From the NCBI RefSeq assembly GCF_000376425.1, contig NZ_AQWL01000002.1, positions 1 to 64,000 on the forward strand: a stretch of 64,000 nucleotides of DNA, given 5' to 3'. Below are positions 16,397 to 25,730 of this stretch, one piece after another. The notes under the pieces were generated by a model, which saw nothing but the letters and a program-made list of their open reading frames with translations, ran no database searches and was not told the origin of the DNA. The stretch comes from Thiobacillus denitrificans DSM 12475 (lineage in GTDB: Bacteria > Pseudomonadota > Gammaproteobacteria > Burkholderiales > Thiobacillaceae). The position numbers and the translations under genes are program-made. Position 1 is the stretch's first letter, and every line of letters starts with the position of its first letter.

Positions 16397-18531
16397 TGCG
16401 CAGTCTGATTGCCGCCGCCCTGATCATGGGCATCGTGCTGCTATCCCTGCTGTTCTATGCCAGCGGCGACAGCAGCGCATTCTCCGACTCCCTGCCCAGC
16501 CTGTTCATCGGTGGCGGCGTGCTGGGCACGGCGCTGCTGGTGCTGCTGGGGTGGCGCATGTGGTGGCTGCAAAAGCGCATCCGCCGTGGCGTGTTCGGCG
16601 CCAAGCTCACGCTCAAGCTGCTGCTGATGTTCGGCGTCGTCGCCCTGCTGCCCGGCCTGGTGGTGTATGGCGCCTCGGTGTTCTTCCTCAACCGGTCGAT
16701 CGAAACCTGGTTCGACGTGCGGGTCGACAACGCGCTGGCCTCCGGCGTCAACCTCGGCCAGGCCGCGCTCGACGACCTGCTGCGCGAGCAGGACAAAAAA
16801 GCCCAGCGGATGGCGCTGGCCTTGTCGGACGAAGGCATGGGCTCGATCATCACCAGCCTTTCCACCCTGCGTGAACAAAGCGCGGTGCAGGAGCTGACCC
16901 TGTTCGACGAACGCGGTGGCGTCATTGCCCACGTCAGCGGCGAGCGCGGCACCCTGCTGCCGGTGCTGCCCGAGCGCAGCGTGCTGTGGCAGGTTAGGCA
17001 GCAGCAGCCCTACAGCCGGATCGAGGAAGTGGCCGACCGCGGGCTCGTCATGCACGTCATCGTGCCGGTATACACCAGCACGCTGACCGGCGAAACGCGC
17101 GTGCTGCAACTGGTGCAGCCGGTGCCGGCCGGCCTGGCACGCGATGCGCAGGCAGTGCAGCTGGCGTATCAGGAATACCAGCAGATCGCGGTGTCGCGAC
17201 TGGGGCTGAAGCGCATCTACGGCGTCGCGCTCACCCTCACCCTGATGCTGGCCTTGCTGATGACCCTGGTGATCGCGTATCTGCTGTCGGAACGCCTCGG
17301 CGCGCCGCTGCGCACGCTGGCACGCGGCACTCGCGCCGTGGCCAAAGGCGATTTTTCGCAGATGCCGTCGGTGAAGAGCCGCGACGAGCTGGGTGTGCTG
17401 ATCCAGTCGTTCAACCGCATGACCCGCCAGCTGTCCGACGCCCGCGAACAGGTCGCGCAGAACCACCAGCAGACCGAGCAGGCCAAGGCCTTTCTCGAGC
17501 GCGTGCTGGCCAACCTGTCGTCCGGCGTGGTGGTGCTGGACGAAGCGCTGCAGGTGCGCACCATGAACAGCGCGGCGGCGCAGATTCTGGGGGTGCACGC
17601 ATCGGCGCTGGATGCCCAGCCGCTTGCCGCACTGGGTCGGGCGGGCGAGGCGCTGCACGGGTTTGGCGCGACGGTGGCGGCGCGTTTCGGCGAGCATGAC
17701 GGCGAATGGCAGGAGCAGATCGATTACGCCGGGCCCGGCGGCAGCCAGTCGCTGCTGCTGCGCGGCACCCGCCTGCCGTCGGGTGTCGAGCGCGGCTATG
17801 TGCTGGTGTTCGACGACGTCACCAAGCTGATCGACGCCGAACGCAACGCCGCCTGGAGCGAGGTGGCGCGGCGGCTGGCGCACGAGATCAAGAACCCGCT
17901 CACCCCGATCCAGCTGTCGGCCGAGCGCATCGCGCGCAAGCTCGACGGCCGGCTGCAGCCGGCGGACGCCGAGTTCCTGGCGCGCGCCACGCAAACCATC
18001 GTCAGCCAGGTTGCCGCGATGAAAAGCATGGTGGACGCGTTTGCCGGCTATGCGCGGATGCCGCGCGCCAGACTCGAACCGCTCGATCTGAATGCGCTGG
18101 TGCACGAAGTGCTGGCGCTCTACGATGCCAGAGCGCTGGGCCTGCAGCTGCACCTCGACGCCGACTCGCCGCGGATTGCGGGCGACTCCACATTATTGCG
18201 TCAGGTAATACATAATCTGTTGCAAAATGCGCAGGATGCGCTGGCCGGCCACCCCGCACCGCGGGTCGAGGTTGGCACGCACCTTCTTGATAGCAATGCA
18301 GTTTGTTTGACCGTAACGGACAATGGAGCCGGGTTTCCGGAACATCTGATGACGCGGCTGTTCGAGCCATATGCAACCACCAAGGCCAAGGGGACGGGCC
18401 TGGGCCTGGCCATCGTCAAAAAGATCGTGGAAGAGCACCACGGCAAAATCCAGATCGAAAACATCAAATCGGGCGGTGCCGCCATCCGCATTGCATTGCC
18501 CATTTTTGCGGTAGCCGGGGAGAACACGTGA
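16396..18531 (+). CDS. ntrY: NtrY-type sensor histidine kinase
   Basis: The 711-residue inner-membrane kinase has two or three N-terminal membrane helices (about 5-22, 34-52, 71-95), a periplasmic sensor region, and another helix near 275-296. HAMP (about 297-350) and PAS (about 370-480) domains follow. Next come a HisKA domain with phospho-acceptor H496 in LAHEIKNPLTPIQ and a HATPase domain (NLLQNAQDAL; GTGLGLAIVKK). This order is diagnostic for NtrY. Its partner ntrX overlaps its stop. NtrYX systems respond to nitrogen or redox conditions; the actual signal here is not shown by sequence. Confidence 0.92.
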   Translation: MRSLIAAALIMGIVLLSLLFYASGDSSAFSDSLPSLFIGGGVLGTALLVLLGWRMWWLQKRIRRGVFGAKLTLKLLLMFGVVALLPGLVVYGASVFFLNRSIETWFDVRVDNALASGVNLGQAALDDLLREQDKKAQRMALALSDEGMGSIITSLSTLREQSAVQELTLFDERGGVIAHVSGERGTLLPVLPERSVLWQVRQQQPYSRIEEVADRGLVMHVIVPVYTSTLTGETRVLQLVQPVPAGLARDAQAVQLAYQEYQQIAVSRLGLKRIYGVALTLTLMLALLMTLVIAYLLSERLGAPLRTLARGTRAVAKGDFSQMPSVKSRDELGVLIQSFNRMTRQLSDAREQVAQNHQQTEQAKAFLERVLANLSSGVVVLDEALQVRTMNSAAAQILGVHASALDAQPLAALGRAGEALHGFGATVAARFGEHDGEWQEQIDYAGPGGSQSLLLRGTRLPSGVERGYVLVFDDVTKLIDAERNAAWSEVARRLAHEIKNPLTPIQLSAERIARKLDGRLQPADAEFLARATQTIVSQVAAMKSMVDAFAGYARMPRARLEPLDLNALVHEVLALYDARALGLQLHLDADSPRIAGDSTLLRQVIHNLLQNAQDALAGHPAPRVEVGTHLLDSNAVCLTVTDNGAGFPEHLMTRLFEPYATTKAKGTGLGLAIVKKIVEEHHGKIQIENIKSGGAAIRIALPIFAVAGENT

Positions 18532-19802
18532 GCGGGCATATTCTCGTCGTCGACGACGAAGTGGGCATTCGTGAATTGCTGTCGGAAATCCTTACCGACG
18601 AAGGCTACGACGTGCATCTGGCGGAAAATGCCGAGGCGGCACGCGCCTTTCGCATCCTGCGGCGTCCGGACCTGGTTCTGCTGGACATCTGGATGCCCGA
18701 TACCGACGGCGTGACGCTGCTGAAGGAATGGGCGGGAGGTGGCCAGCTCACCATGCCAGTGGTGATGATGTCCGGTCATGGCACCATCGATACCGCGGTT
18801 GAAGCCACCCGGCTTGGCGCCACCGATTTTCTGGAAAAACCGGTGGCGCTGGCCAAGCTGATCGATACCGTCAGCAAGGCGATCAAGCGCGGCGCGTCCC
18901 TCCCCCGGCGCACGCCCGGCATGGATTTGTCAGCGCTCGGGCGCAGCCCGCTGATCCTCGAACTGAAAAAACGCCTTACTCAGATCGCCGGCAACACCGC
19001 GCCGGTCCTGTTGCAGGGCGAGCCCGGCAGCGGCTTTGAAATCTGCGCGCATTTTCTGCATCAGCCCGCCAGCGCGTGGGTCGAGATCAAGGATCGCGCG
19101 CGCCTGGTGTCCGAGCCGCTCGGTTTTGTCGAAGCGCTCGGCAATGGCACCCTCTACCTGCCCGAGGTATGCGAGCTGGCGCGCCTGGAGCAAAAAGGCC
19201 TGGGGCTGCTGCTCGACCGCATCGAGGGCAGCGGTGCGCGCTTGGTATGCGCCAGCAGCCGTAGCCTCGACGCCATGGTCGCCGCCGGCGAATTCGACAG
19301 CCGCCTGTTTTACCGCCTGTCCAGTCTCGCCATCCAGCTGCCGCCACTGCGCGATCACCGCGAGGATGTGCCCGATATTGCCAACTTCATGCTGGCGCAA
19401 CTGGTGGAAGAAGGCGTCAGCCCGGTACGGCGGCTGACCACGCCGGCCCTGAACCAGCTGCGCAATTTCGACTGGCCGGGCAATCTGCCGCAGCTCAGCA
19501 ATGTGGTGCGCACCCTGGCGGTTACCACACTGGCGAATGAAATCGACGCCGCCGAGGTCAACCGTGTGCTCGCCCCGATGAAACTGTCCGCGCCGGCGGT
19601 GGCGCACGGCATTCCGCTCGACATCCCGCTGCGCGAGGCGCGCGATGCCTTTGAGCGCATGTATTTCGAACATCTGATCCAGAAAGAGGGCGGTAGCATG
19701 ACGCGGGTTGCCGACAAGTCCGGACTGGAGCGCACCCACCTCTATCGCAAGCTGAAGCAGCTGAATATCCGGCATGGGCGGCGGCTGGATGAAGAGTTGT
19801 AA
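18528..19802 (+). CDS. ntrX: NtrX-like response regulator with a degenerate AAA+ domain
   Basis: The protein starts at GTG 18528, overlapping ntrY by 4 bases, and is 424 residues. The receiver is intact: D9/D10, phospho-acceptor D53, S82, K104. The central domain resembles a sigma-54 activator but is stripped: Walker A reads GEPGSGFE (164-171) where G-x-x-G-x-G-K-E is expected. Walker B reads GTLYLPEV where LFLDE is expected. Only about 20 residues separate the two, so the GAFTGA loop is absent. The C-terminal Fis-type HTH is intact (GLERTHLYRKLKQLNI). It should bind DNA but neither hydrolyse ATP nor activate sigma-54. Confidence 0.9.
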   Translation: MSGHILVVDDEVGIRELLSEILTDEGYDVHLAENAEAARAFRILRRPDLVLLDIWMPDTDGVTLLKEWAGGGQLTMPVVMMSGHGTIDTAVEATRLGATDFLEKPVALAKLIDTVSKAIKRGASLPRRTPGMDLSALGRSPLILELKKRLTQIAGNTAPVLLQGEPGSGFEICAHFLHQPASAWVEIKDRARLVSEPLGFVEALGNGTLYLPEVCELARLEQKGLGLLLDRIEGSGARLVCASSRSLDAMVAAGEFDSRLFYRLSSLAIQLPPLRDHREDVPDIANFMLAQLVEEGVSPVRRLTTPALNQLRNFDWPGNLPQLSNVVRTLAVTTLANEIDAAEVNRVLAPMKLSAPAVAHGIPLDIPLREARDAFERMYFEHLIQKEGGSMTRVADKSGLERTHLYRKLKQLNIRHGRRLDEEL

Positions 19803-19817
19803 GCGCAGGGCCGGCGC

Positions 19818-21191
19818 GTGAAAATCATCATCCTCGGTGCCGGCCAGGTCGGCTCCAACCTGGCTGAAAGCCTGGTTGCCGAAGACAACGACATCACTGT
19901 CGTCGACCTCGATATCTCGCGTCTGGCGCTGCTTCAGGACCGCTTCGACCTGCGCACCGTGCGTGGCCACGCGGCGCACCCCTCGGTCCTGAAGCAGGCG
20001 GGCGCCGAGGACGCCGACATGCTGGTCGCCGTCACGCAGAGCGACGAAACCAATCTGGTGGCATGCCGCATCGCGTCTACCCTGTTCAACCTCCCCACGC
20101 GCATTGCGCGTATCCGTTCCAGCGATTTCATGGGGCAGGAAGCGGACTTTCTGGCCGAGCATTTCGGGGTCGACGACGTCATCAGCCCCGAACAGGAGGT
20201 GACCGACACCCTGCGTCGCCTGATCGAGCACCCCGAGGCGCTGCAGGTGCTCGACTTTGCCGGGGGCAAAGTGCGGCTGGTGGCGGTGCGCTCCTATCAC
20301 GGCGGCCCCCTGATGGGACACGAGCTGCAGGACATCAAGCGCCACATGCCGGATGTCGATTGCCGGATCCCGGCGATCTACCGGCGCGACCGCGGCATCG
20401 TGCCGGAGGGAACCACGGTCATCGAGCCGGGCGACGAAGTATTTTTCCTGGCGCGCCGTGAGGACATCCCTTCGGTGATGCGCGAACTGCGCCGCATGGA
20501 GCGGCCGGTCAAGCGTGTGATGATCGCCGGCGGCGGCAACATCGGACGGCGGCTGGCGGCCGCGCTGGAACGCAACTACGAGGTCAAGCTGATCGACCAC
20601 AACAAGGCCACCTGCACGCTGCTGGCCGAGCAGTTGCACCGTGCCCTGGTACTGCAAGGCGACGCCACCGACGAGGCATTGCTGGAGCAGGAAAACATCG
20701 GGTCGATGGACGTGTTCTGCGCGCTCACCAACGACGACGAGGACAACATCATGTCCGCCCTGCTGGCCAAGCGCATGGGCGCGCAGCGGGTGATCGCCCT
20801 GATCAACCGCTCGGCCTACGTCAATCTGGTGCAGGGCGGCGAGATCGACATCGCCATTTCGCCGGCGCAGGCCACGGTCGGCCCGCTGCTGTCGAAGATC
20901 CGACGCGGCGACATGGCGGCGGTACATTCGTTGCGGCGCGGCGCGGCCGAAGTGCTCGAGGTCGTCATCCACGGCGACCTCAAAACCTCGAAGGTAGTGG
21001 GACGCCGCATCGGTGATGTGGCCCTGCCCGAAGGGGCGGCGATTGCCGCCATCATCCGCGGCGAGGAAGTGCTGATCGCCCACCACGACACCCTGATCGA
21101 GACAGAGGACCACCTCATCGTGTTTGCGCTCAACAAGCGCATCATCCCCAAGGTGGAAAAGCTGTTCCAGGTCGGCTTCGGGTTTTTCTGA
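19818..21191 (+). CDS. trkA: Trk K+ uptake system NAD-binding subunit TrkA
   Basis: The 457-residue cytoplasmic protein has two tandem RCK units. Each has a Rossmann NAD-binding site (GAGQVGSNLAE at the N-terminus; AGGGNIGRRLAAALE near residue 238) and a TrkA-C domain. It gates the membrane channel TrkH encoded 150 bases downstream. It starts at GTG 19818, 15 bases after ntrX, suggesting that ntrYX and trkAH share a transcript. This order is conserved in related betaproteobacteria. Confidence 0.96.
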   Translation: MKIIILGAGQVGSNLAESLVAEDNDITVVDLDISRLALLQDRFDLRTVRGHAAHPSVLKQAGAEDADMLVAVTQSDETNLVACRIASTLFNLPTRIARIRSSDFMGQEADFLAEHFGVDDVISPEQEVTDTLRRLIEHPEALQVLDFAGGKVRLVAVRSYHGGPLMGHELQDIKRHMPDVDCRIPAIYRRDRGIVPEGTTVIEPGDEVFFLARREDIPSVMRELRRMERPVKRVMIAGGGNIGRRLAAALERNYEVKLIDHNKATCTLLAEQLHRALVLQGDATDEALLEQENIGSMDVFCALTNDDEDNIMSALLAKRMGAQRVIALINRSAYVNLVQGGEIDIAISPAQATVGPLLSKIRRGDMAAVHSLRRGAAEVLEVVIHGDLKTSKVVGRRIGDVALPEGAAIAAIIRGEEVLIAHHDTLIETEDHLIVFALNKRIIPKVEKLFQVGFGFF

Positions 21192-21341
21192 ATGCCGCCT
21201 AAATGCCGTCCGACGCCCGCCCGCACCTGGATGAGTGCGGTTCTTCCCCATCACGCGGCCATGCGGCGGCGTTCCGGCGTGTCTGAGGGGATGCGCTGGT
21301 AACATCGCGCGCATGCCGATTCCGGTTTGGCGGAACGTTCA

Positions 21342-22799
21342 ATGTCACAGATACTGCCTGTCGTCCACATCCTGTCGAAAGTGCTGATGCTGTTTGCATT
21401 TGCCTTTCTGCTGCCGCTGGGCGTTTCCACTGCGCTGGCCGATGGCGCGCAGTTCGCATACAAGCAGGCCATTCTGGCAGCATTCCTCTCCGGGGCGGGG
21501 CTCTGGCTACTGTCGCGTCGCGGCAAACGCGAACTGCAAACACGCGACGGCTTCCTGCTGGTGGCGATGATCTGGACCGTGCTGCCGGTGTTTTCGACGA
21601 TCCCGCTGCTGGCCTACATGCCGGAACTCAGCTTCACCGATGCCTATTTCGAAGCCGTCTCGGGGTTGACCGCGACGGGCGCCACCGTGCTCACGGGGCT
21701 GGACATGCTGCCGCCTTCGATCAATATCTGGCGTACCGAAATGCACTGGCTGGGCGGCATGGGCGTGATCGTGCTGGTCGTGGCCGTACTGCCGATGCTG
21801 GGGGTCGGCGGACGGCAGATGTTCAAGGCGGAAACGCCGACACCGATGAAGGACAGCAAGCTCACGCCGCGCATGGCCGAAACCGCCAAGGGGCTGTGGC
21901 AGGTCTACGTTCTGGTCACGCTGATGTGTATGGGTGCGTTATGGACGGGCGGCATGAGCTGGATCGACGCGGTGGTGCATGGCTTCAGCGTGATGGGGCT
22001 GGGCGGCATGTCGTCGCACGACGCCAGCCTAGGGTATTTCGATTCCGTGCTGCTCGAAATCATTATCATGGTGTTCGCGCTGATCGCAGGCATCAGCTTT
22101 TCCACCCACTTCATGGCTTTGCGCACCCGCAGCCTGCTGGCCTACCGCCACGATGCGGAAATTCGCTGGTACTTTGCGATATTGGGCGCCAGCATTGCCG
22201 GCGTCACCGGCTACCTGTGGCTCAAGGGCGTTTATCCTGAACTGCCGGAAGCCCTGCGCTACGTTTCGTTCAACACCATTTCGGTGGCCACCACGCTCGG
22301 ATTTTCCAACACCGATTACAACGCCTGGCCGTATTTCGCGCCCCTGTGGATGCTGTTTCTGTCGAGTTTCTGCGCCAGTTCCAGTTCTACCGGCGGCGGC
22401 ATCAAAATGATGCGCGCCATGCTGCTCTGGAAGCAGCTTTACCGCGAACTGGTCAAGCTGGTGCATCCCAACGCCGAAATCCACACCAAGATCGGCACCC
22501 ATGCGGTGCCCAACAAGATCATCTATGCCGTGCTGGCGTTCTTCTTCGTCTATATTGCCTGCATCGTCGTCTTCACGTTTCTGCTGTCCGCATCCGGACT
22601 CGACATCTTCTCCGCCCTGACCGCCGTCGTTGCCATGATCAACAACACCGGCCCGGGCCTGGGCCAGGTTGGCCCCGCCAGCAACTTCGCCGCGCTGAAC
22701 GATTTCCAGATCTGGGTGTGCTGCTTTGCCATGCTGCTCGGGCGGCTGGAATTGTTCACCCTTTTGGTGGTGTTGACCCCGGCGTTCTGGAGGAAGTGA
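21342..22799 (+). CDS. trkH: Trk K+ transporter membrane subunit TrkH
   Basis: The 485-residue inner-membrane protein starts at ATG 21342 (MSQILPVVHILSK). About ten hydrophobic helices are visible, with the four pore-loop signatures of the Trk/Ktr superfamily: SGLTATGA, HGFSVMGLGGMS, SVATTLGFS and INNTGPGLG. It forms the K+ translocation path and works with TrkA. The stop overlaps the start of a TPR protein by one base. Confidence 0.96.
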   Translation: MSQILPVVHILSKVLMLFAFAFLLPLGVSTALADGAQFAYKQAILAAFLSGAGLWLLSRRGKRELQTRDGFLLVAMIWTVLPVFSTIPLLAYMPELSFTDAYFEAVSGLTATGATVLTGLDMLPPSINIWRTEMHWLGGMGVIVLVVAVLPMLGVGGRQMFKAETPTPMKDSKLTPRMAETAKGLWQVYVLVTLMCMGALWTGGMSWIDAVVHGFSVMGLGGMSSHDASLGYFDSVLLEIIIMVFALIAGISFSTHFMALRTRSLLAYRHDAEIRWYFAILGASIAGVTGYLWLKGVYPELPEALRYVSFNTISVATTLGFSNTDYNAWPYFAPLWMLFLSSFCASSSSTGGGIKMMRAMLLWKQLYRELVKLVHPNAEIHTKIGTHAVPNKIIYAVLAFFFVYIACIVVFTFLLSASGLDIFSALTAVVAMINNTGPGLGQVGPASNFAALNDFQIWVCCFAMLLGRLELFTLLVVLTPAFWRK

Positions 22800-23122
22800 T
22801 GTCTGCCATCGACAATTTCGAAGCCATGCTGACGCAAGGGCGCGACAATGCCCTGCTGCGGTTTTCGCTGGGCAACGAATACCTCAAGCAGGGCGACGCC
22901 GCTCGTGCCGCCGAACACCTGCGGCGCGCGGTCGAACACGACCCGCAGTATTCCGCCGCCTGGAAACTGCTGGGCAAGGCGCTTACCGACAGCGAAGCCT
23001 GGAGCGATGCGCTGGCTGCGTATCGGCAGGGCATCGCGGTGGCGGAGGCGCGCGGCGACAAGCAGGCAGCCAAGGAGATGGGCGTATTTGCACGGCGAAT
23101 CGAGAAGCAGCTGCAAGACTGA
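22799..23122 (+). CDS. Small TPR-repeat protein
   Basis: The 107-residue soluble protein contains about two TPR repeats (LLRFSLGNEYLKQGDAARA; AWKLLGKALTDSEAWSDAL), a protein-protein interaction scaffold. It starts one base before the end of trkH, preceded by GAGGAAG, so is translated with it. No partner is identified. Small TPR proteins of this type are often next to trk genes in related genomes. Confidence 0.85.
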   Translation: MSAIDNFEAMLTQGRDNALLRFSLGNEYLKQGDAARAAEHLRRAVEHDPQYSAAWKLLGKALTDSEAWSDALAAYRQGIAVAEARGDKQAAKEMGVFARRIEKQLQD

Positions 23123-23206
23123 AACCGCTGCGTGTCCGCGAGTGTGCCCGACGGGAGTTTCCGGCTTGAGTTAGAATCCGGCGATCAACTTTTTCAGGAG
23201 CAGCAA

Positions 23207-23482
23207 ATGACACGGATGGTGAATTGTGTGAAGCTTGGGCGCGAAGCCGAGGGCCTGGCCTTCCAGCCGGTGCCGGGCGATCTGGGCAAGAAGATTTTCG
23301 AGAACGTGTCGAAAGAGGCCTGGGCGGGCTGGCAGCGCCACCAGACCATGCTGATCAACGAAAACCGCCTCAATCTGGCCGACCCGCAGGCACGCGGCTA
23401 TTTGACGGAACAGATGGAGCGCTACTTCTTCGGCGGCGGCAATGTCGACGCTGCCGCAGGCTACGTGCCGCCTGCCAGGTAG
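23207..23482 (+). CDS. yggX: Probable Fe(2+)-trafficking protein (YggX family)
   Basis: The 91-residue protein starts at ATG 23207 ([17 protein letters not shown]), with AGGAG about 8 bases upstream. The family features are present: conserved C7, the LGREAEGL segment, W[13 protein letters not shown] and the C-terminal MERYFFGG. YggX helps protect and supply iron for Fe-S clusters under oxidative stress. It is the last gene of the plus-strand run before a strong terminator. Confidence 0.96.
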   Translation: MTRMVNCVKLGREAEGLAFQPVPGDLGKKIFENVSKEAWAGWQRHQTMLINENRLNLADPQARGYLTEQMERYFFGGGNVDAAAGYVPPAR

Positions 23483-23491
23483 GCACCGCAC

Positions 23492-23537
23492 GCCCCCATG
23501 CAAACGGGCTCCCGCGGGAGCCCGTTTGCATGGGGGC
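23492..23537. terminator. Bidirectional terminator, perfect 46-bp palindrome
   Basis: A continuous perfect palindrome with 23-bp arms is centred between 23514 and 23515. It lies between the convergent yggX and phoU genes, 9 bases from each stop codon. It has no long external U-tract, so it could act by blocking readthrough in both directions or protect both 3' ends. Confidence 0.8.
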
Positions 23538-23546
23538 GACTGAAAA

Positions 23547-24248
23547 CTACAGCACTTCCTTCTCGATCTCCTCCAGCGAGGTGTGGCGCACGTCCTTGCC
23601 CTTGACCATGTAGACCACGTACTCCGACATGTTCTTGGCATGGTCGCCCATCCGCTCGATCGCCTTGGTGACGAACAGGATGTCGATGAAAACCGAAATG
23701 GTGCGCGGGTCTTCCATCATGAAGGTGATGAGGTGGCGCAGGTTGAGGCGGAACTCCTCGTCCACCGACTGATCCTGGCGCGCGATTTCCACCGCCAGGG
23801 TAGCGTCCAGGCGGGCAAAGCCGTCGAGCGCCTTGCGCAGCATGTCGAGCACCAGGTCGGCCATGTACTTGACCTCGCTGAAGCGCGGCAGGCTGATGCG
23901 CTCGGACTGGTGGATCAGCCGGGACATGCGTGCGATCTTGGCGGCTTCGTCGCCGATGCGTTCGAGGTCGGTGATAGTCTTCACCACCATCATCACCATG
24001 CGCAGGTCGGACGCTGTAGGCTGGCGGCGCGCGATGATATGGGTGCAGTCCTCGTCGATGGCGACTTCCAGCGCATTGACGGTGTGGTCATTGGCCTCCA
24101 CCTGGCTGGCCAGTTTCAGGTCGCCATTGACGAGTGCTTCGATCGCGTTGATGATCTGTTCTTCGACCAGGCCGCCCATCTTCAGCACATTGGCACGCAC
24201 GGCTTCCAGCTCGGTGTCAAACTGCTTGTAGGTGTGTTCAGTTAGCAT
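23547..24248 (-). CDS. phoU: Phosphate transport system regulatory protein PhoU
   Basis: The 233-residue cytoplasmic helical protein has the two-fold PhoU repeat, each with the metal-binding E/D-x-x-x-D pattern (TDLERIGDEAAKIARM and TKAIERMGDHAKNMSEYV). It normally links the Pst phosphate transporter to the PhoR kinase to silence the Pho regulon when phosphate is ample. No pst or phoBR genes are adjacent here, so its partners are elsewhere. Confidence 0.96.
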   Translation of the reverse strand: MLTEHTYKQFDTELEAVRANVLKMGGLVEEQIINAIEALVNGDLKLASQVEANDHTVNALEVAIDEDCTHIIARRQPTASDLRMVMMVVKTITDLERIGDEAAKIARMSRLIHQSERISLPRFSEVKYMADLVLDMLRKALDGFARLDATLAVEIARQDQSVDEEFRLNLRHLITFMMEDPRTISVFIDILFVTKAIERMGDHAKNMSEYVVYMVKGKDVRHTSLEEIEKEVL

Positions 24249-24330
24249 CGTGTAGACCCTCCAGTCATTCGCTTCTAATTATAGGTCCCGCATAGGCCCT
24301 GCATTGTGACCATTGCATGTACGGCAGGTT

Positions 24331-24735
24331 TCACCGGGTGCTGAAGGGCAGCGCGTAACGCGTCCCGTCGATGTCGAGATACAGCACCCAGTCGTGCCGT
24401 CCGCTGACGCACGCAGGCAAGGTCACTTTCGCGCCAAACGCACCGCCCGGGACTGGGCGCAGAGCATAGCGGTTAAAGCCCATGTCCATGTCGCTCATCT
24501 GCAGTTCCGCGCTGATCCGGCCGACACCCGGCGCGCGGACGCTCAGTTCGAAAGTCTCCAGCGGCACCGGCTGCGACGAAAAACGCAGCTGTGCGGGTGT
24601 GCCGCGGTGGTCGAACGTGCAGCCGGCGAGCGGGTCGGTGCAGCTCACCACCACCGCTGCGGCCGGCCGCTTCAGCCAATAGCCGGCCGCTGCGATAGCC
24701 GCCAGCACGACAACCAGTATCAGCGCCCGCTTCAT
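24331..24735 (-). CDS. Small exported or anchored protein, unknown function, Met-rich strand
   Basis: The 134-residue protein begins with a hydrophobic segment ([20 protein letters not shown]). A beta-sandwich-like domain follows with two Cys near residues 32 and 39 and a third later, and the motif [13 protein letters not shown]. Closely spaced Met/Asp residues on a predicted strand are reminiscent of FixH/YtkA-type periplasmic copper proteins, but the similarity is weak. It overlaps the Nudix-ThiE fusion by 4 bases and is the last gene of a three-gene unit. I cannot assign a function. Confidence 0.6.
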   Translation of the reverse strand: MKRALILVVVLAAIAAAGYWLKRPAAAVVVSCTDPLAGCTFDHRGTPAQLRFSSQPVPLETFELSVRAPGVGRISAELQMSDMDMGFNRYALRPVPGGAFGAKVTLPACVSGRHDWVLYLDIDGTRYALPFSTR

Positions 24736-25730
24736 GTCCAGGCGCCCCGCAGCAGCGCCACACCGTGCGCGCCGTGCGACTGTGCCAGCGCCACGTCGTG
24801 GCGCTCCAGCCCGCCCAGCCCGTACACCGGGATCGGACTGGCGGCGGCCAGCTCGGCAAACCGGCCCCAGCCGAGCGTGGCCGCGCCCGGATGGGTGAGC
24901 GTGGGTAGCACCGGCGACAGCAGCGCAAAATCGGCCCCGATCGCGGCGGCATGCGCCAGCTCGGCGTCGTCGTGGCATGACACGCCAACCCATGCGCAAT
25001 CAGGGCGCGTGGTCAATGCGGCGGCAGCGGCCGAATCCAGATGCACACCGTCGGCGCCAGCTGCACGCGCCAGTTCCGGGCTGCCGTTGACCAGCACGCG
25101 CGCGCCATGCAGATGGGCGCGGCGCACGGTCGCCTGCGCGAGTTGCAGGCGCGTGTCTTGCGGCAGCGTCTTGTCGCGCAGTTGGATCAGCCGCAGGCCA
25201 TTATGCAGGGCGACATCCAGCCGCGCCAGGAAGGTGTCGACGCCGAGCGATTCGGCGTGTGAAATCCCCAGCAGCGGCGGTAGCGACAGCGCCTTCAGGA
25301 TCGGAAAATTGGCGGGCAGCAGCGGCGTCACCTCGACCGCGTCGGGCAACTGCCAGGAAAAAACCTGCCCTTCGTGCGGATGCGGTGCGCCCTGCCATTC
25401 GAACACGCGGAAAAAATTCAGCCGTACCGTGGCATGCGGATACTCGAACACCCGGGTGATCCAGCGGCAGGCGCGCTCGATCGCGATGCCGAGTTCCTCG
25501 TGCAGTTCGCGGGCGAGCGCGGCCTCCAGCGTTTCGCCCGGCTCCACCTTGCCGCCGGGAAATTCCCAGTAGCCCGCATAGACCTTGCCCGGCGGCCGCT
25601 GCGCCAGCAGCACCCGCGAGGGGTACGCCGGTGGGTGCCCCGCTGCTGCGCCGCGACCCTCCCGCAGCACGCGGCCGTCGGGCTGGGTCAGCACCGCCGC
25701 GACGACTTCCGTGATGGGCGGCTGACTCAT
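24732..25730 (-). CDS. Nudix hydrolase fused to a ThiE/TenI-like domain
   Basis: The 332-residue protein starts at ATG 25730, overlapping the upstream ATPase gene by 4 bases. Residues 1-135 are a MutT-type Nudix domain with a complete Nudix box (G59 to about I82, containing REL-x-EEL). Residues from about 145 are a TIM barrel of the thiamine-phosphate-synthase/TenI family ([32 protein letters not shown]). The usual ThiE IND is VNG here, so true thiamine synthesis is doubtful. The Nudix half likely cleans 8-oxo-dGTP or a related nucleotide. This fusion is known in beta- and gammaproteobacteria. Confidence 0.88.
   Translation of the reverse strand: MSQPPITEVVAAVLTQPDGRVLREGRGAAAGHPPAYPSRVLLAQRPPGKVYAGYWEFPGGKVEPGETLEAALARELHEELGIAIERACRWITRVFEYPHATVRLNFFRVFEWQGAPHPHEGQVFSWQLPDAVEVTPLLPANFPILKALSLPPLLGISHAESLGVDTFLARLDVALHNGLRLIQLRDKTLPQDTRLQLAQATVRRAHLHGARVLVNGSPELARAAGADGVHLDSAAAAALTTRPDCAWVGVSCHDDAELAHAAAIGADFALLSPVLPTLTHPGAATLGWGRFAELAAASPIPVYGLGGLERHDVALAQSHGAHGVALLRGAWT

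Noticed and set aside
16441-18153. 570-residue ORF on the minus strand
   Set aside because: Antisense to ntrY; low-complexity H/Q/R-rich product.
18930-21314. 794-residue ORF on the minus strand
   Set aside because: It is antisense to ntrX and trkA, which have full family motifs. The composition (His/Arg/Gln/Asp-rich, no motif) is the usual high-GC shadow.
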